Source: Agromyces intestinalis
Lineage (GTDB): Bacteria > Actinomycetota > Actinomycetes > Actinomycetales > Microbacteriaceae
Direction: 5' to 3'
Length of the DNA stretch: 64,000 nt
NCBI RefSeq assembly: GCF_008365295.1
Contig: NZ_CP043505.1
Coordinates: forward strand, 682,001-746,000
Of this stretch, positions 56,463 to 64,000 are shown one piece after another. The translations under genes and the position numbers were made by a program. The notes below the pieces were generated by a model. It worked only from the letters and a program-made list of their open reading frames with translations. It searched no databases and had not been told where the DNA came from. Numbering within the stretch: the first letter of the stretch is position 1; the number at the start of each line of letters is the position of its first letter.

Positions 56463-56545
56463 TTCAGGAGGAAACGCCCGAGTCGCACCGTATTCAGGAA
56501 GACACGCCGCAGTTGCGCCCGAACCGACCCATTACGCCTGAGAAA
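56461..56545 (+). repeat. 85-bp dispersed repeat R2
   Basis: Direct copy that fits R3 in length (85 bp) and both ends (TTTTCAGG ... CCTGAGAAA). It lies between the AbiEi/DUF559 gene stop and the APC permease stop. Within the element the string CAGGAGG / CAGGAAG recurs at positions 5 and 35, so it is itself a rough internal repeat. No coding frame in it looks genuine. Confidence 0.92.
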
Positions 56546-56547
56546 GG

Positions 56548-56591
56548 CACCCGCGCACCCACGCACCCGCGCACCCGCGCACCCGCGCACC
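56548..56591 (+). repeat. 8-bp tandem repeat (CACCCGCG), about 5.5 units
   Basis: Units CACCCGCG, CACCCACG, CACCCGCG x3, then a partial. It starts 2 bp after R2 and ends at the APC permease stop codon. Probably slippage-prone; length may vary between strains. Confidence 0.85.
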
Positions 56592-58100
56592 CTAGGGCTG
56601 CGAGCCCTGGGCGGTCGGCAGCTCGACCTCGCTGACCTGCTCGCCCGCGAGGCGCGACCGCCGGCGGCCGTAGAGCAGGTAGATCGCCAGGCCGATCACG
56701 AGCCACACCCCGAACCGCACCCAGGTGAGGGTCGTGAGGTTCAACATCAGCCAGACGCACAGCACCGCCGAGAGGATCGGCAGGAACGGGGACCACGGCA
56801 CCCGGAACCCTCGCGGCAGGTCTGGCCGGGTGCGCCGCAGCACGATGATGCCGAGGCTCACGAGCACGAACGCCGAGAGCGTGCCGATGTTGATCATCTC
56901 CTCGAGCAGCCCGACATCGGTGAACGCTGCCACGACGGCGACCATCGCGCCCGCGATGATCTGCACGCGCGCCGGCGTCTTCGTGTGCGCCGTCGTCTTC
57001 GACAGCCAGCGCGGCAGCAGCCCGTCACGGCTGAGCGCGAACACGATGCGCGCGAGCCCGAGCAGAATGACCATGATCACGGTCGTGAGCCCGGCGAGCG
57101 CGCCGAACGAGATGACCGCAGAGGCCCAATCCTGGTCGAGCAGCCGGAACGCGGTCGCGAGCGACGGCGTCTCTTCGGCGGCGAGCTCGCGGTACGAGAC
57201 CATGCCGGTCATCACGATCGACACGAGCACGTACAGCAAGGTCACGATGCCGAGGCCGAGGAAGATGCCGCGTGGCAGCCGCTTCTGCGGCTCGCGCACC
57301 TCTTCGGCGCTGGTCGCGACCACGTCGAAGCCGATGAAGGCGAAGAACACGAGGGATGCCGCGGCCAGCATGCCGAACACCCCGTACTGCGCGGGTGCGG
57401 CGCCGGTCATCCAGGAGAACAGCGACTGGGTCCAGGCATCGGATGCTCCGCCGTCGGTCGGCACGGCCTCGGGGATGAACGGGGTGAAGTTCGCGGCCTG
57501 CACGAAGAAGAAGCCGACCACGATGACGAAGATGACGATGCCGACCTTGATGAGCGTGAAGACCGCCCCGACGCGGGCGGTGAGCTTCGTGCCGGCCACG
57601 AGCAGCGCGGTGAAGATCGCGACGATGAGGAACGCGGGCCAGCTGATCGACACGCCGCCGATCTCGAACGTCGCGGGCAGCGGCACGCCGAACGCGAGCA
57701 ACGCCTCGCTCAGGTACACGCCCCAGTACTTGGCGAGCACCGCGGCGGCCGTGAACAACTCGAGAATGAGGTCCCACCCGATGATCCAGGCGAGCAGTTC
57801 GCCCATGGTGGCGTAGGTGAACGTGTAGGCACTGCCAGCGACCGGCACGGTCGAGGCGAACTCGGCGTAACACATGATCGCGAGCCCGCACGTGATCGCG
57901 GCGAGGATGAACGAGACGATCACGCTCGGCCCCGCGAAGTTCGCCGCCGCCTGCGCGCCGACCGAGAAGATGCCCGCGCCGACCGCGACCGCGATGCCCA
58001 TGAGGGCGAGGTCCCAGGTGCCGAGCGAGCGCTTGAGGCTGCGCTCCTCGTCGGCGGCATCGGCGATGGATGCCTCGACTGACTTCACTCGCAGGTTCAT
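56592..58100 (-). CDS. APC-family amino acid permease
   Basis: 502 aa, about 12-13 membrane helices. 'VGAGIFSVGAQAAANFAGPS' is the APC helix-1 motif, with 'YTFTYATMGELLAWIIGWDL' and 'FIGFDVVATSAEEVREPQKR' typical of the cationic amino acid transporter (CAT) branch. It imports or exchanges an amino acid; specificity cannot be read. The C-terminal ~30 residues are charged. It is flanked by R2 (downstream) and R3 (upstream). Confidence 0.9.
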   Translation of the reverse strand: MNLRVKSVEASIADAADEERSLKRSLGTWDLALMGIAVAVGAGIFSVGAQAAANFAGPSVIVSFILAAITCGLAIMCYAEFASTVPVAGSAYTFTYATMGELLAWIIGWDLILELFTAAAVLAKYWGVYLSEALLAFGVPLPATFEIGGVSISWPAFLIVAIFTALLVAGTKLTARVGAVFTLIKVGIVIFVIVVGFFFVQAANFTPFIPEAVPTDGGASDAWTQSLFSWMTGAAPAQYGVFGMLAAASLVFFAFIGFDVVATSAEEVREPQKRLPRGIFLGLGIVTLLYVLVSIVMTGMVSYRELAAEETPSLATAFRLLDQDWASAVISFGALAGLTTVIMVILLGLARIVFALSRDGLLPRWLSKTTAHTKTPARVQIIAGAMVAVVAAFTDVGLLEEMINIGTLSAFVLVSLGIIVLRRTRPDLPRGFRVPWSPFLPILSAVLCVWLMLNLTTLTWVRFGVWLVIGLAIYLLYGRRRSRLAGEQVSEVELPTAQGSQP

Positions 58101-58224
58101 CGATTCCCCCCGGACCGTTCCCCCGGACTGCCCTTCGCCCCGACGCTACTCCGCCCCGCGGGGCGGCGCACGCCCGCGGCGTTCGCCGTTGCATCCAGAC
58201 GTCTGCGCCGCCGCATCCATACCG

Positions 58225-58309
58225 TTTTCAGGAGCGGATCACCGAAACGCACCGTTCTCAGGAGGACACGCCGTCGGCGCGCCCGTTCCGACCCATTACG
58301 CCTGAGAAA
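58225..58309 (+). repeat. 85-bp dispersed repeat R3
   Basis: Same length and orientation as R2, with identical ends (TTTTCAGG, and the last 22 bp CCGACCCATTACGCCTGAGAAA shared apart from the preceding bases). The middle is more diverged (GGAGCGGATCACCGAAACG in place of GGAGGAAACGCCCGAGTCG). It lies in the 250-bp gap between the APC permease start and the lpdA stop. A diverged 28-bp unit precedes it. Nothing else is seen in that gap. Confidence 0.9.
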
Positions 58310-58350
58310 CGAAAGGGGGGATGGCGCGCCGCGAAGACGGGCAGCGCAGC

Positions 58351-59781
58351 TCAGCGAACCACGTGCATGGCCCGCGCCGCATCCGTGAGCGAGCCCGACA
58401 GCGACGGATACACCGGGAACGCCTCGGCGAACTGGTCGACGGTGAGCCGGTGTTCGACGGCGAGCGCGAGCGGGAACACCAGTTCGGATGCCTTCGGCGC
58501 GACGATGACGCCGCCGATGATCGCGCCCGACCCGCTCGAGGCGAACAGCTTCACGAACCCCTCGCGAATGCCCATCATCTTCGCGCGCGGGTTCGACGAG
58601 AGCGGCAGCTTGTAGACGACGCCGGGCACGACGCCGTCTTCGATCTCTTTCTGCGTCCAGCCGATCGTGGCGATCTCGGGCTGGGTGAAGATGTTCGAGG
58701 TGATGTTGCGGTTCGCGGGCGGGTTCACGATGTCGCCCATGGCGTGGAACACGGCCGTGCGGCCCTGCATCGAGGCGACCGACGCGAGCGGCAGGAACGT
58801 CGTGCAGTCGCCGGCGGCGTAGATGTTCGGGATCGAGGTGCGCGCAACCCGGTTCACCCGGATGTGCCCCGACTCGGCGAGCTGCACGCCGGCCTCCTCG
58901 AGCCCGATGTCGCTCGTGTTGGGCACCGAGCCGACCGCCATCAGGCAGTGCGACCCGCGCACCTCGCGGCCGTCGGTGAGGGTCGCGACAACCTCGTCGC
59001 CGTCGCGGACGACGGATTCGGCGCGAGACCGGTTGAGCACCTTCATGCCGTTGCGCGTGAAGACCTTCTCGATGACGGATGCCGCGTCCTGGTCTTCACC
59101 GGGCAGCACCTGGTCGCGACTCGAGATGAGCGTGACCTTCGCGCCGAGCGCGCGGTACGCGGAGGCGAACTCGGCGCCGGTGACCCCGGAGCCCACGACG
59201 ATGAGGTGCTCGGGCACCTGCTGCATCTGGTAGAGCTGGGTCCAGGTGAGGATGCGCTCGCCGTCGGGCACGGCGGTGGGCAGGATGCGCGGGGTGGCGC
59301 CGACCGAGATCACGAGCGTGTCGGCCTCGATGCGGTCGAAGTCGGTGCCGCCCTTCGCGGTCGACACGATCACGGCGTTCGGTCCGTCGAGCCGGCCCTC
59401 GCCCTGCACGAGGTGCACGCCCGCGTCGATGAGGTTGTGCCGCATGTCGTCGGACTGCTGGGCCGCGAGGCCCAGCAGCCGCTTGTTGACGGCGGCGAGG
59501 TTGATCGCGACCTTCGGCTTCACCGCCTTCTCGTGGTCGCCTTTCGCGTAGAACTGCACGCCGAGGTCGGCCGCCTCTTTCACGGCGTTCGACGCCTCGG
59601 CGGTCGCGATGAGCGACTTCGACGGCACGACGTCGGTGAGCACCGCCGAGCCGCCGACGCCGGCTCGCTCGATGAGGGTGACCTCGGCGCCGAGCTGTGC
59701 CGCGGCGAGGGCCGCTTCGTACCCGCCGGGCCCACCCCCGAGGACGGCGATTCTCTGGGTGCGCTCGAACTCGTAGGCCAT
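58351..59781 (-). CDS. lpdA: LpdA-like NAD(P)H quinone dehydrogenase, flavoprotein disulfide reductase family
   Basis: 476 aa. FAD site 'RIAVLGGGPGGYEAALAAAQ', NAD site 'LIVVGSGVTGAEFASAYRAL' and C-terminal dimer domain. The region that carries the redox disulfide in dihydrolipoyl dehydrogenase reads 'GGSAVLTDVVPSKSLIATAE', with no Cys pair. This matches Rv3303c LpdA, a quinone reductase, so it should not oxidise dihydrolipoamide. Divergent from the purine nucleoside phosphorylase gene, as in mycobacteria. Confidence 0.9.
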   Translation of the reverse strand: MAYEFERTQRIAVLGGGPGGYEAALAAAQLGAEVTLIERAGVGGSAVLTDVVPSKSLIATAEASNAVKEAADLGVQFYAKGDHEKAVKPKVAINLAAVNKRLLGLAAQQSDDMRHNLIDAGVHLVQGEGRLDGPNAVIVSTAKGGTDFDRIEADTLVISVGATPRILPTAVPDGERILTWTQLYQMQQVPEHLIVVGSGVTGAEFASAYRALGAKVTLISSRDQVLPGEDQDAASVIEKVFTRNGMKVLNRSRAESVVRDGDEVVATLTDGREVRGSHCLMAVGSVPNTSDIGLEEAGVQLAESGHIRVNRVARTSIPNIYAAGDCTTFLPLASVASMQGRTAVFHAMGDIVNPPANRNITSNIFTQPEIATIGWTQKEIEDGVVPGVVYKLPLSSNPRAKMMGIREGFVKLFASSGSGAIIGGVIVAPKASELVFPLALAVEHRLTVDQFAEAFPVYPSLSGSLTDAARAMHVVR

Positions 59782-59956
59782 GACCTCGATTCTCTCATCC
59801 GACTCCGCCCCGGGCCGAGCAGCGGGCGGCGCCGGCCGCGAGCCCCGTCGATGCCGGTCGCCGGCACCTTCGCCAGCGAACGAGCACGCACCTCACTCGC
59901 TTGCGCACGCTCGCGCGCACGGACGGTGCTGCGGGGCGGCATCCGCTCGGCCTCAC

Positions 59957-59962
59957 TACCAT
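59957..59962 (+). promoter_or_regulatory. -10 hexamer TACCAT for the nucleoside phosphorylase gene
   Basis: TACCAT ends 6 nt before ATG 59969, in leaderless spacing. It supports 59969 as the start. Confidence 0.4.
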
Positions 59963-59968
59963 GGTGGG

Positions 59969-60796
59969 ATGCCTCAGCTGAACCCGCTCGACGACCCCGC
60001 CGCCGACCCGTTCGAGGTGGCTCGCGACGCCGCGGCGCGCATCGCCGAGCTCACCGGCGTCGAGCACCACGACCTCGCACTGACCCTCGGCTCGGGGTGG
60101 GGCCGCGCCGCCGAGCTGATCGGCGAGACGACCCACACCATCCCGGCCACCGAGGTGCCCGGCTTCTCGAAGCCGGCGCTCGAGGGGCACGTCGGCACGC
60201 TGCGCTCGGTACTGCTGCCGAACGGCACGCGCGCACTCGTGATCGGCGCCCGCACGCATTACTACGAGGGTCACGGCGTGCGCCGGGTGGTGCACTCGGT
60301 GCGCACGGCGGCGGCGACCGGGGCATCCGTGATGATCCTGACCAACGGGGCCGGCGGCATCAAGGAGCACTGGAAGCCCGGCACCCCGGTGCTGATCAGC
60401 GACCACATCAACCTCACCGCCGACTCGCCGCTCGAGGGCGCGACCTTCATCGATCTCACCGACCTGTACTCGTCGCGGCTGCGCGCGATCGCCCACGGCC
60501 TCGCGCCCGACCTCGACGAGGGCGTGTACGTGCAGTTCCGCGGGCCGCACTACGAGACCCCGGCCGAGGTGCAGATGGCCAAGACGATCGGCGGCCACAT
60601 CGTGGGCATGTCGACCGCGCTCGAGGCGATCGCCGCCCGCCAGGCCGGCATGGAGGTGCTCGGCTTCTCACTGATCACCAACCTCGCGGCGGGCATCCAG
60701 ACCACGCCGCTCAGCCACCAGGAGGTCATCGAGGCCGGCCGCGCCGCCGAGCCGGTGATCTCGCGGCTGCTCGCCGACGTCGTGGCCGCGATCTGA
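59969..60796 (+). CDS. deoD: Purine-nucleoside phosphorylase
   Basis: 275 aa, trimeric class. 'LALTLGSGWGRAAELIGETT' is the phosphate loop, 'ARTHYYEGHGVRRVVHSV' and 'ILTNGAGGIKEHW' bind phosphate and ribose, and 'YVQFRGPHYETPAEVQMAKT' and 'GFSLITNLAAGI' form the base site. It splits purine nucleosides with phosphate to base and ribose-1-phosphate. The phosphosugar mutase gene 43 bp downstream can use ribose-1-phosphate. Syntenic with Rv3307. Confidence 0.93.
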   Translation: MPQLNPLDDPAADPFEVARDAAARIAELTGVEHHDLALTLGSGWGRAAELIGETTHTIPATEVPGFSKPALEGHVGTLRSVLLPNGTRALVIGARTHYYEGHGVRRVVHSVRTAAATGASVMILTNGAGGIKEHWKPGTPVLISDHINLTADSPLEGATFIDLTDLYSSRLRAIAHGLAPDLDEGVYVQFRGPHYETPAEVQMAKTIGGHIVGMSTALEAIAARQAGMEVLGFSLITNLAAGIQTTPLSHQEVIEAGRAAEPVISRLLADVVAAI

Positions 60797-60839
60797 GCGG
60801 CTGCGGCCCGAGCGCACGAGCTTGAGAAAGGACCAGCGG

Positions 60840-62561
60840 ATGACCCGGCTCGACGACGACCTCCTCGCCCGCGCCGACGCGTGGCTCGCGCAGGATCCCG
60901 ACCCCGAGACCCGCACCGAGCTGCAGGCGCTGCTCGACGCGGCCCGCAGCGACGACGAGTCGGCCTCGGCGCCGGCCGCAGCCGACCTGGCCGACCGGTT
61001 CGCCGGCCGGCTCGCGTTCGGCACGGCCGGGCTGCGCGGTGAGATCGCCGCAGGCCCGAACCGCATGAACCGGGTGCTCGTGGCACAGGCCGCTGCGGGC
61101 CTGGCCGCCTACCTCCTCGAGCGCGCGGCGCCCGGCACGACCCCGTCGGTCGTCATCGGCTACGACGGCCGCAAGAACTCCGACGTGTTCGCGCGAGACT
61201 CGGCCGAGCTGATGGCCGGCGCGGGCGTGCGGGCAGTGCTGCTGCCGCGCCTGCTGCCGACGCCCGTGCTCGCCTTCGCGGTGCGTCACCTCGACGCGAG
61301 CGCCGGCGTCATGGTGACCGCGTCGCACAACCCGCCGAACGACAACGGCTACAAGGTCTATCTCGGGGGCGGCGACCACGGCTCGCAGATCGTGTCGCCC
61401 GCCGACGCCGAGATCGCCGCGCACATCCTGCGGGTCGCCGAGACCGCGTTCGTGCCAGACCTGCCGCGCGGCGAGTTCGAGACCGCGCCCGAGACGGTCA
61501 TCGACGCCTACGTCGCCGCCACGGCCGAGGCGGCCGATGCCTCGCCGCCCGCCGACGCGCAACCCCGGGTCGTCTATACGGCCATGCACGGCGTGGGCTG
61601 GCCGACGATGTCGCGCGTGCTCGAGACCGCCGGGTTCGTCGCGCCGGTGCTCGTCGACGCGCAGATCGCGCCCGACCCGGCGTTCCCCACGGTCGCGTTC
61701 CCGAACCCCGAAGAGCCCGGCGCGATGGACCTCTCGTTCGCGCGCGCGCGCGAGGTCGGCGCCGACCTGATCATCGCGAACGATCCCGACGCCGATCGGC
61801 TCGCGATCGCGATCCCCGACGCGTCGGCGCCCGACGGCTTCCGCCGGCTCACCGGCAACGAGGTCGGCCTCACCCTCGGGTGGCAGGCCGCCGAACGCGC
61901 AACCGCGGCCGCGCGCGGCGAGGGCGGCGCCGAGGGCACACTGGCCTGTTCGATCGTCTCCTCCCCCGGCCTCGAGACGATCGCCCGCGCGTACGATCTC
62001 GAGTTCCGCGGCACGCTGACCGGGTTCAAGTGGATCTCGCGGGCTCCTGGCCTGCTGTTCGGCTACGAGGAGGCGCTCGGCTATCTCGTGAACCCCGGCA
62101 CTCTGCGCGACAAAGACGGCATCTCCGCCGGGCTCGCGTTCCTCTCGCTCGCGGCCCGGCTGAAGGCCGAGGGGCGAACGGTCGCCGATCACCTCGATGC
62201 GTTCGTCGAACGGTTCGGATGCTTCGCCTCGGGCCAGATCTCGATCCGCGTCACCGATCTCGCGAAGATCACCGAGGTCATGGCGCGGCTGCGCGCGCAT
62301 CCGCCGGCCGAGATCGGCGGCATCCGGGTCGAGCGCATCGAAGACCTCGCCGACGGCTTCGGCGACCTGCCGCCGGCCGATGTCCTGCGCGTCGTGCTCG
62401 ACGGCGGCGCCCGCGTGATGGTGCGCCCGAGCGGCACCGAGCCGAAGCTGAAGGTGTACCTCGACACCTTCAGCGACACCGGCTCGGTCGCCGAACGCCG
62501 AGCCGCCGCACAGGCGGCGCTCACCGCGCTCGATGCGGGTATGCGCGCCCTCGTCGCCTGA
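60840..62561 (+). CDS. pmmB: Phosphosugar mutase (phosphopentomutase/phosphoglucomutase type)
   Basis: 573 aa alpha-D-phosphohexomutase. 'VMVTASHNPPNDNGYKVYLG' holds the phosphoserine, 'IIANDPDADRLAIAIPD' the Mg site, 'GFKWISRAPGLLFGYEEALG' the sugar loop and 'MVRPSGTEPKLKVYLDTF' the phosphate loop. Length and motifs match PGM2-type enzymes, which can act as phosphopentomutases, and it follows purine nucleoside phosphorylase, so ribose-1-phosphate to ribose-5-phosphate is likely. Syntenic with Rv3308 pmmB. GTG/ATG choice: ATG 60840 with AAAGGA upstream. Confidence 0.9.
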   Translation: MTRLDDDLLARADAWLAQDPDPETRTELQALLDAARSDDESASAPAAADLADRFAGRLAFGTAGLRGEIAAGPNRMNRVLVAQAAAGLAAYLLERAAPGTTPSVVIGYDGRKNSDVFARDSAELMAGAGVRAVLLPRLLPTPVLAFAVRHLDASAGVMVTASHNPPNDNGYKVYLGGGDHGSQIVSPADAEIAAHILRVAETAFVPDLPRGEFETAPETVIDAYVAATAEAADASPPADAQPRVVYTAMHGVGWPTMSRVLETAGFVAPVLVDAQIAPDPAFPTVAFPNPEEPGAMDLSFARAREVGADLIIANDPDADRLAIAIPDASAPDGFRRLTGNEVGLTLGWQAAERATAAARGEGGAEGTLACSIVSSPGLETIARAYDLEFRGTLTGFKWISRAPGLLFGYEEALGYLVNPGTLRDKDGISAGLAFLSLAARLKAEGRTVADHLDAFVERFGCFASGQISIRVTDLAKITEVMARLRAHPPAEIGGIRVERIEDLADGFGDLPPADVLRVVLDGGARVMVRPSGTEPKLKVYLDTFSDTGSVAERRAAAQAALTALDAGMRALVA

Positions 62562-62581
62562 GGCCGACGCCGGCGCGTCCG

Positions 62582-62600
62582 GGCGCGCGCTGCGCGCGCC
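62582..62600. terminator. GC hairpin between convergent genes
   Basis: GGCGCGCGC and GCGCGCGCC are complementary around one base, giving 7-8 bp of stem with a tight loop between the convergent pmmB and EIIB genes. No T tract. Confidence 0.4.
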
Positions 62601-62630
62601 GGCGCGCGTCCAGCACCGGGATGGGTTCGG

Positions 62631-62915
62631 CTACCCCAGCGACTTCTCGAGGGCCCGCGAGATCTCGGCGACGTCGAAGTAGTTCGTGACCTCGACGACC
62701 TCGGCCCAGCTTCGTCCGACCGCCTCCCGCACCGCGGCCGCGAGCTCGGTCGAGGTGAGGATGATCTGCGCGTCGCCCGCGGCCGCCTTGACGCCCGACA
62801 GGTCGCTCGCGGTGACATCGGCGCTCAGCCCCAGCCGTTCAAGCGCGCGCTCGGCATTCACCTTCAGGATGGCCGAGGTGCCGATGCCGGCACCGCACAC
62901 GGCGACGATCCTCAT
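62631..62915 (-). CDS. PTS sugar transporter subunit IIB
   Basis: 94 aa. 'RIVAVCGAGIGTSAILKVNA' at the N-terminus is the EIIB P-loop with the phosphocysteine at residue 7, in the form seen in the mannitol/ascorbate classes. The ATG overlaps the EIIA stop by ATGA. No EIIC gene is in the visible region: it is convergent with pmmB on one side and preceded by EIIA and add on the other. The substrate is unknown. Confidence 0.85.
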   Translation of the reverse strand: MRIVAVCGAGIGTSAILKVNAERALERLGLSADVTASDLSGVKAAAGDAQIILTSTELAAAVREAVGRSWAEVVEVTNYFDVAEISRALEKSLG

Positions 62916-63394
62916 GAGACCGCCTCCGAGGCATCCGTGCCGGCGCCCGTCGCGACCGCGCCCAGCGCCGCACGAACCTCGTCGGGGGTCGTCGCCGCCG
63001 CGAGCCGGCCGACCGCGGCCGGGTCGTTGAACACGTTGGCGAGGCTCGCCACACCGGCGACGTGCTCGTCGACGCTCGCGACGGCGAGGCCGATCACCAC
63101 CCGCACCGGGTCGTTGTGGGGGTGCCCGAACGCCACGGGCGTCGCGAGGGTGGCCACAGACAGGCCCGCGTGGCGGACGTCAGGACCGGGACGAGCGTGC
63201 GCGAGCGCGAGCCCGGGCGCGATCACGACGTAGGCGCCGAACTCCTCGATCACCGCGATCATGCGGTCGGTGTAGTCAGCCCTCGCCGCCCCCGAGCGCA
63301 CGAGCCCGCGGCCGGCCGCGCGCACCGCGGCACGCCAGTCGGCCGCGTCTGCGCGGACGACGACGGCCTCATCGGGCAGCGGTGGGAGGGGCAT
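62912..63394 (-). CDS. PTS sugar transporter subunit IIA (mannitol/fructose class)
   Basis: 160 aa. 'GAYVVIAPGLALAHARPGPD' contains the phosphohistidine and 'PVAFGHPHNDPVRVVIGLAV' is the second conserved His region, the pattern of the mannitol/fructose EIIA fold. It should pass phosphate from HPr to the EIIB encoded next. ATG start at 63394; it lies 29 bp after adenosine deaminase on the same strand. Confidence 0.85.
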   Translation of the reverse strand: MPLPPLPDEAVVVRADAADWRAAVRAAGRGLVRSGAARADYTDRMIAVIEEFGAYVVIAPGLALAHARPGPDVRHAGLSVATLATPVAFGHPHNDPVRVVIGLAVASVDEHVAGVASLANVFNDPAAVGRLAAATTPDEVRAALGAVATGAGTDASEAVS

Positions 63395-63423
63395 CGGGAT
63401 TCCGTTCGGGGGTGCGGGCGCGC

Positions 63424-64000
63424 TCAGGCTTCGGAGAAGCCGTCTTCGATCTGCTCGACGAGTTCGTCGCGGTCGTCGATCGGCAGGAACGCGGCGGCCG
63501 CCGCGTTGAGCTGGAACACCTCGAGGTCGTCGAGGCTGTAGCCGAAGACCTCGCTGAGCAGCGCCAGTTCGCGGGTGAGCGAGGTGCTCGACTGCAACCG
63601 GTTGTCGGTGTTGACCGTGACTCGGAACCCCAGCTGGTACAGCAGGTCGAATGGGTGGTCGATGAGCTCGTCGCCCCACGCCGAGATCGCACCGGTCTGC
63701 AGGTTCGACGACGGGCTGAGCTCGAGGGCGATCTCGCGGTCGCGCACCCACTGGGCGATGGGGCCGAGCGTGACGTAGGTGTTCTCGTCGTCCTGTCGGT
63801 CGATGATGAGATCTTCGGCGAGTCGCACACCGTGCCCGAGGCGCAGCGCGCGCCCGTCGATGAGGGCGCTGCGGATGGACTCCAGCCCGGCGGCCTCGCC
63901 CGCGTGCACGGTCACCGGGAAGAACTGGGTCGCCAGGTAGTCGAACGCGGTGCGGTGCCGGCTCGGCAGGAAGCCGTCTTCGGCGCCCGCGATGTCGAAG
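63424..64000 (-). CDS. add: Adenosine deaminase, N-terminus outside window
   Basis: The last 192 residues are visible; the gene runs off the right edge. 'PVTVHAGEAAGLESIRSALI' carries a zinc-binding His and 'EAAG', 'RLGHGVRLAEDL' the second His, 'LELSPSSNLQTGAISAWGDE' and 'GFRVTVNTDNRLQSSTSLTR' the conserved NTDD-region with Asn in place of the second Asp. It deaminates adenosine to inosine, the substrate of the nucleoside phosphorylase nearby. It is the first visible gene of the add-EIIA-EIIB operon. Syntenic with Rv3313c. Confidence 0.92.
   Translation of the reverse strand, partial: FDIAGAEDGFLPSRHRTAFDYLATQFFPVTVHAGEAAGLESIRSALIDGRALRLGHGVRLAEDLIIDRQDDENTYVTLGPIAQWVRDREIALELSPSSNLQTGAISAWGDELIDHPFDLLYQLGFRVTVNTDNRLQSSTSLTRELALLSEVFGYSLDDLEVFQLNAAAAAFLPIDDRDELVEQIEDGFSEA

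Noticed and set aside
55136..58309. R1-R3 considered as an insertion sequence
   Set aside because: The 85-bp copies contain no transposase frame, and no transposase gene is seen nearby. Flanking target duplications are not evident by eye. I keep them only as a repeat family.

Overview
The window is very GC-rich DNA with GTG and TTG starts, tightly overlapping genes and an actinobacterial acyl-CoA carboxylase set (accD, accE, fused biotin carboxylase/BCCP). The gene order purE-purK, GtrA, PH-domain protein, birA, accD, accE, maf, accA3 and then lpdA, deoD, pmmB, add matches, from memory, the Rv3275c-Rv3313c region of Mycobacterium tuberculosis. Codon habits (GAT almost only before GCC, GCA mostly before TCC) and the cell-wall gene content suggest family Microbacteriaceae, for example an Agromyces relative. 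That placement is an inference; there is no rRNA or other marker gene here.

Positions 1-40530 are a large cell-envelope glycopolymer locus. It makes dTDP-rhamnose (rmlA, rmlC, rmlB, rmlD), UDP-galactofuranose (galE, glf) with two galactofuranosyltransferase-like enzymes, and, by inference, a 2,3-diamino-hexuronic acid: a UDP-sugar dehydrogenase, a 3-oxidoreductase, an aminotransferase, an N-acetyltransferase and a 2-epimerase are all present. About a dozen glycosyltransferases, a Wzx-like flippase, an ABC exporter, two acyltransferases, a CWB2 surface protein and an LCP ligase complete it. A block of ten co-directional minus-strand genes (29632 down to 18099) looks like one operon. A three-part module, GT2 - DUF2304 - convergent DUF6541, occurs twice (855-3939 and 29728-32854), each copy next to galactose/galactofuranose genes.

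Positions 40527-54553 are the conserved actinobacterial core: purK-purE (purE overlapping the LCP gene), gtrA, a DarT-like ADP-ribosyltransferase, a PH-domain protein, birA, accD-accE, a LuxR-type two-component system with an extra kinase-like membrane protein, a TRAM-domain RNA methyltransferase, maf and accA3.

Positions 54601-58350 are the accessory part. A nucleoside deaminase, an AbiEi/DUF559-type protein and an APC permease are separated by three copies of an 85-bp repeat (55136-55220 inverted; 56461-56545 and 58225-58309 direct) with short inverted ends. The middle copy carries five adjoining 28-bp tandem units. I do not recognise this repeat; it is the most novel feature of the window.

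Positions 58351-64000 return to conserved genes for nucleoside salvage and redox: lpdA, purine nucleoside phosphorylase, a phosphosugar mutase, PTS EIIB and EIIA without EIIC, and adenosine deaminase cut by the right edge. No rRNA, tRNA, CRISPR array, complete IS or prophage was seen.
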